From positions 1 to 16,811 of the forward strand of contig DHIQ01000010.1 of assembly GCA_002403895.1 (NCBI GenBank): DNA of 16,811 bases. Reading direction: 5' to 3'. Below, piece after piece: positions 13,227 through 16,811 of the stretch; within the stretch, counting starts at the first letter, position 1, and every line of letters starts with the position of its first letter. This DNA is from Candidatus Neomicrothrix sp. UBA4742 (GTDB taxonomy: Bacteria; Actinomycetota; Acidimicrobiia; Acidimicrobiales; Acidimicrobilacustridaceae). A program made the position numbers and the translations under genes. Below the pieces are notes generated by a model, which searched no databases, was not told the DNA's origin, and worked only from the letters and a program-made list of their open reading frames with translations.

Positions 13227-15530
13227 ATGAGCCCGACCCCGTTCCCCGACCCGGGCCAGACCGCCGACGACCTCCTCGAAGGGCTGAACCCCGTCCAGTC
13301 GGAGGCGGTCACCCACGACGAGGGACCACTGCTGGTCATCGCCGGCGCCGGTTCGGGCAAGACCAGGGTGCTCACCCACCGCATCGCCTATCTCATCCGC
13401 GAGCGGGGCGTGTCTCCGTTCGAGATCTTGGCCATCACGTTCACCAACAAGGCCGCCGACGAGATGAAGCAACGTGTCGCTGCCCTGGTGGGGCCCGTCG
13501 CCGAGAAGATGTGGGTGTCGACGTTCCACTCGGCCTGTGTCCGCATCCTGCGCCGCGACGGCAAGCTGCTCGGCTATCCCTCGTCGTTCAGCATCTACGA
13601 CCAGGCCGACGCGGTGCGCCTCACCGGCTATGTGATCCGGGACCTGAACCTCGACACCAAACGGTTCCCGTCCCGGTCGGTCCACGCCGCCATCAGCTCG
13701 GCCAAGAACGAAGGGCTCGATGTCGAGGCCTACGCGGCGCGCGCCGGGGTCATCTTCGAGCGCAAGCTGGCCGACATCTATCGCGAGTACCAGGCCCGCC
13801 TCGAACGAGCCGGCGCCATGGACTTCGACGATCTGTTGGGCAACGCGGTGAGGCTCTTGCGTGATCATCCCGACGTCCTGGCCCATTACCGCCAGCGCTT
13901 CCGCCACGTACTGGTCGACGAGTACCAGGACACGAACCACGTCCAGAACGAGCTGGTGATGCTGCTGGCCAGCGAGCACCGCAACGTCTGCATCGTTGGT
14001 GATGCAGATCAAAGCATATACCGCTTCCGGAGTGCTGATATCCGCAACATTCTGGAGTTCGAGAACGCCTTCCCCGACGCCACCATGATCGTGCTGGAGC
14101 AGAACTACCGCTCGAGCCAGACCATCCTCGATGCAGCCAACGCGGTGATCGCCCACAACCTCAGTCGCAAACCCAAGGAACTGTGGACGGAGCAGGGCGA
14201 CGGCCAGGCCATCGTGCGCTACCACGCCGATGACGAGGGCGATGAGAGCCAATGGGTGGCCCACCAGATCTCCCATCTGCACGACGGGGGAACGCGCTGG
14301 GGCGACGCCGCCATCTTCTACCGGACGAACGCCCAGAGTCGGGTGATGGAAGAGCAGCTCATGCGCTCGGGCATCCCCTACAAGGTCATCGGCGGCACCC
14401 GCTTCTACGACCGGCGCGAGGTCAAAGACGCGATGGCCTACCTCAAAGCGGTAGTCAACCCGCAGGACGAGGTCAGTATCAAGCGGGTGTTGAACGTGCC
14501 CAAGCGGGGCGTGGGTGACAGCACGGTGGGCCGTCTCGACGCCTGGGCCAACAGCCACGGGGTGGCCTTCATCGAGGCGCTGCGCCGGGCCGAGGAGGCC
14601 GGGGTCACCGGCCGGGCGGTCAAGGGCATCGCCACTTTCCTGACGTTGATCGACTCGATCACCGCCGCCCACGCTGAAGGGGCCGGCCCGGGCGAGTTGT
14701 TGGAGTCCATCCTCGCTCACTCCGGGTATGTCGCCGAACTCGAAGCCGAGCACAGTGTTGAGGCCGAGGGACGGATCGAGAACCTGGCTGAGCTGGTCGG
14801 CGCCGCCCGCGACTTCGAGTCCGTCGACACCTTCCTCGAACAGGTGAGCCTGGTGGCCGACACCGACGACCTCGACGATGACGACTCGTCGGTGCTGTTG
14901 ATGACCATGCACTCGGCCAAGGGCCTGGAGTTCCCGGCGGTGTTCATCATCGGCATGGAGGACGGCGTCTTCCCTCATCTGCGTTCCATCGGCGAGCCCG
15001 ACGAACTCGAAGAGGAACGCCGCCTGGCCTACGTGGGGATCACCCGGGCCCGTGAGCGCCTCTACCTGTCGCATGCCTGGAGCCGCACGCTGTACGGCTC
15101 GACGCAGTACAACCCGCCCAGTCGCTTCCTCGACGAGATCCCCGAGGGGCTGGTCGAGTCGGTACAGGGCAATCGGCGCTCGTCTCGTCGCAGTGCCGGC
15201 GGGTACGGCTCGTCGGGTCGGATCTCCGCCGACCGGGACATCCCCTCGGGGCGAACCTACGGCGGCTCCGGCACGTCCGGTGGCGGCAGTGCCTGGGCCG
15301 AGCATCGCGAGCGGGTCGTCGAATCGGCTCTCAAGCCGACCCCCCCGTCGCCATCGGGCGCCGACCAGCTCGGTTTGGCGGTGGGGGACGACGTCCGCCA
15401 CGCCACGTTCGGCGAGGGGGTCATCCAGCACCTGCGAGGCACGGGCGACAAAACCGAAGCGGTCGTGCACTTCCGGGGCGTAGGGGAGAAGACCCTGCTG
15501 CTCAGCTGGGCCCCGTTGGAGAAGATGTGA
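13227..15530 (+). CDS. pcrA: ATP-dependent DNA helicase UvrD/PcrA
   Basis: This 767-residue superfamily 1A 3'-5' helicase is involved in nucleotide excision repair, replication restart and transcription-coupled removal of RNA polymerase. Motifs in order: Walker A AGAGSGKTR (Lys45), Ia ITFTNKAADEMK, II VDEYQDT (Asp231-Glu232), III GDADQSIYRFRSAD (from Gly258), IV EQNYRSSQTI, V TMHSAKGLEF (about 560-570), and VI AYVGITRARERLYLS. A Gly/Ser-rich linker (about 640-700) leads to a C-terminal Tudor-like fold (VGDDVRHATFGEGVIQHLRG), the part of PcrA/UvrD1 that binds RNA polymerase. Length matches mycobacterial UvrD1. Only two cysteines exist (Cys104, Cys255), none in the 2B domain. Codons 257-273 are unusually A/T-ending (see findings). 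A synthetase gene starts inside its stop codon. Confidence 0.96.
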   Translation: MSPTPFPDPGQTADDLLEGLNPVQSEAVTHDEGPLLVIAGAGSGKTRVLTHRIAYLIRERGVSPFEILAITFTNKAADEMKQRVAALVGPVAEKMWVSTFHSACVRILRRDGKLLGYPSSFSIYDQADAVRLTGYVIRDLNLDTKRFPSRSVHAAISSAKNEGLDVEAYAARAGVIFERKLADIYREYQARLERAGAMDFDDLLGNAVRLLRDHPDVLAHYRQRFRHVLVDEYQDTNHVQNELVMLLASEHRNVCIVGDADQSIYRFRSADIRNILEFENAFPDATMIVLEQNYRSSQTILDAANAVIAHNLSRKPKELWTEQGDGQAIVRYHADDEGDESQWVAHQISHLHDGGTRWGDAAIFYRTNAQSRVMEEQLMRSGIPYKVIGGTRFYDRREVKDAMAYLKAVVNPQDEVSIKRVLNVPKRGVGDSTVGRLDAWANSHGVAFIEALRRAEEAGVTGRAVKGIATFLTLIDSITAAHAEGAGPGELLESILAHSGYVAELEAEHSVEAEGRIENLAELVGAARDFESVDTFLEQVSLVADTDDLDDDDSSVLLMTMHSAKGLEFPAVFIIGMEDGVFPHLRSIGEPDELEEERRLAYVGITRARERLYLSHAWSRTLYGSTQYNPPSRFLDEIPEGLVESVQGNRRSSRRSAGGYGSSGRISADRDIPSGRTYGGSGTSGGGSAWAEHRERVVESALKPTPPSPSGADQLGLAVGDDVRHATFGEGVIQHLRGTGDKTEAVVHFRGVGEKTLLLSWAPLEKM

Positions 15531-16811
15531 TGCGGGCGTTGACGCTAGCGAGGCTGATACTTCGTCACGACGAGACGCTGGGTTCGGTGATGCACAGCCT
15601 GGCCGACGTCCACGGCAACCGGCGCCTGGTCGAAGAGGACGATGGCAGCCGCCTGACCTATCGCCAGGCCGCGAAGCGGGTGAGCCGGTGGGCGGCCGGG
15701 GTGCAACGTCAGGCCCCGACCGGCGGGCGGGTCGTGATCCACACCCCCAACCACTATGAGTTGTTTCTGCTGTGCCTGGCGGCGTCGCGCGCCGGGTGCA
15801 TCCCGGTGCCGGTGAACCCGCAGATGCGTCATGACGAGGTGGCCCATGTGGTGGCCGACTCGGGCGCAACCCTGGTGATCCGCAGCGTCCACCAGGTGGA
15901 TGACCCCGACACCCTGGACGCCCCCGTCACCGCCGACCCCGATGGCATCGGCGCCCTCTTCTACACCTCCGGCACCACGGGCAAGCCCAAGGGGGCCGAG
16001 CTGACCCACCGGGCGCTCGTCGGGCAAGTCACCGCCGGCGTGGCCTGGCCTGCTCCGCTGCGGCGCGACGAGATGGCGTTCGCCCTTCCCATTGCCCACA
16101 TCATGGGCTTCGCCGTGCTGATGGGGGCGGCGTGTTGCGGGATCCCCATCTACCTGCTGCCCCGGTTCCGGCCGGTCGAGGTCCTCGACGCCATCGAGTC
16201 CCGGCGCTCGACGATCTTCGTGGGGGTGCCCGCCATGTATCGGATGATGTTGGAGGCCGGGGCCGAGAAGCGCGACCTGACGTCGGTGCGGGTGTGGGGC
16301 TCCGGGGCTGACGCCATGCCCGGGGACTTGGCCCGCCAGTTCAAGCAGTTCGGGGCCACGGCCACGCTGCCGGTGGTGGGACCGGTGGGCGAGGCCGCTT
16401 TCTTCGAGGGGTACGGCATGGTCGAGGTCGGCGGCGGGGTGGCCGCCAAGGTGTCGCCCCCGCTGCTCGGCCTGGGGTTGGGGGAATCGGTCGGGTTCCA
16501 ACTCCCCGGCTACCGATTCCGGGTGGTCGATGACGAGGGCGGTGCGGTCCGCACGGGTGGCACCGGCGAGCTGTGGGTGCGGGGGCCCGGGGTCATCAAA
16601 GGGTACTGGAACGCCCCCGAGGTGAGCGCGGCCACGGTGACCGACGACGGCTGGTTGCGCACCGGCGACCTCGTGCGCAAGGGCCCCATGGGCACCGTGC
16701 TGTTCGTCGGCCGCCAGAAGGATGTGATCAAGCACGGCGGCTACTCGGTGTATGCCCTCGAGGTGCAAGAGGCGATCGAGCGCCATCCCGACGTGCTGGA
16801 GGCGGCCGTCA
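15530..16811 (+). CDS. AMP-binding acyl-CoA synthetase-like enzyme, N-terminal part (3' end outside the window)
   Basis: The product is an ANL-superfamily adenylate-forming enzyme that probably activates a carboxylic or fatty acid with ATP and joins it to CoA. The frame is open to the window end, giving 427 residues. Motifs: YTSGTTGKPKG (A3, from Tyr145), YGMVE (A5, from Tyr295; the usual YGxTE Thr is Val), GELWVRGPGVIKGYWN, GWLRTGDLV (A7, Asp380), and GRQKDVIKHGGYSVYALEVQ (A8 hinge). The C-terminal lid with the catalytic lysine (A10) lies outside the window. The ATG at 15530 overlaps the pcrA TGA by one base (TGATG) and has GGAG (15518-15521) 8 nt upstream, so it is probably co-translated with pcrA. 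A later ATG at 15590 is less likely. The N-terminal domain is short compared with long-chain FadD enzymes; the acyl substrate cannot be told. Confidence 0.9.
   Translation, partial: MRALTLARLILRHDETLGSVMHSLADVHGNRRLVEEDDGSRLTYRQAAKRVSRWAAGVQRQAPTGGRVVIHTPNHYELFLLCLAASRAGCIPVPVNPQMRHDEVAHVVADSGATLVIRSVHQVDDPDTLDAPVTADPDGIGALFYTSGTTGKPKGAELTHRALVGQVTAGVAWPAPLRRDEMAFALPIAHIMGFAVLMGAACCGIPIYLLPRFRPVEVLDAIESRRSTIFVGVPAMYRMMLEAGAEKRDLTSVRVWGSGADAMPGDLARQFKQFGATATLPVVGPVGEAAFFEGYGMVEVGGGVAAKVSPPLLGLGLGESVGFQLPGYRFRVVDDEGGAVRTGGTGELWVRGPGVIKGYWNAPEVSAATVTDDGWLRTGDLVRKGPMGTVLFVGRQKDVIKHGGYSVYALEVQEAIERHPDVLEAAV

Noticed and set aside
13137..15869. 910-codon open frame on the minus strand across pcrA
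   Set aside because: It mirrors the codon bias of the real helicase gene, has no recognisable domain and low-complexity His/Gly/Asp-rich composition. It is an antisense artefact of high GC.
1..16811. Mobile element, defence island or CRISPR array
   Set aside because: No transposase, integrase, restriction, toxin-antitoxin or Cas-like protein, no regular direct repeats and no tRNA-linked attachment site were seen.

Overview
The window looks like chromosomal DNA of a high-GC Actinomycetota bacterium, possibly Acidimicrobiia. The support is a GC-ending codon bias, many GTG starts, a GuaB3-type IMP dehydrogenase homologue, an F420-type luciferase-like oxidoreductase, and several genes whose start codon sits directly behind a TANNNT -10 element as in leaderless transcripts. 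The class-level placement is inference. No rRNA, tRNA, CRISPR array, insertion sequence or phage gene was seen. Eleven protein genes are supported, two of them cut by the window edges.

Layout: (1) 1-942 is the 3' part of groEL, closed by a strong 12-bp hairpin terminator. (2) 1103-3157 encodes an envelope acyltransferase with a fused SGNH domain. (3) 3198-4051 is a two-gene unit of a 59-residue protein and a CoA-pyrophosphatase-like Nudix hydrolase with a GTGA overlap. (4) 4081-4473 is a small protein of unknown function with a likely leaderless promoter. (5) 4644-7238 encodes a large secreted protein with two cysteine-bounded motifs, two PKD/Ig-like domains and six DYNGDG (FG-GAP/VCBS) repeats, preceded by a roughly 100-nt leader that can fold. 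(6) 7359-10057 is guaB3-guaA, purine nucleotide genes joined by a CTGA overlap that implies a CTG start for guaA. (7) 10204-11394 encodes a secreted coiled-coil NlpC/P60 peptidoglycan hydrolase, convergent and 1 nt from (8) a minus-strand LLM-family oxidoreductase. (9) 12388-13182 encodes a dienelactone-hydrolase-family protein, divergent from the oxidoreductase over only 41 bp. (10) 13227-15530 is the UvrD/PcrA helicase, and (11) from 15530 to the window end runs an acyl-CoA synthetase-like AMP-binding enzyme starting inside the pcrA stop codon.

Most of this is ordinary housekeeping and envelope content (protein folding, GMP synthesis, DNA repair, wall remodelling, acyl activation). I found no convincing new multi-gene defence or mobile system. 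The items most worth following up are the secreted repeat protein, the short A/T-ending codon island inside pcrA, the shared divergent promoter at 12371-12380, the guaA CTG start, and the two small unknown proteins at 3198 and 4081.
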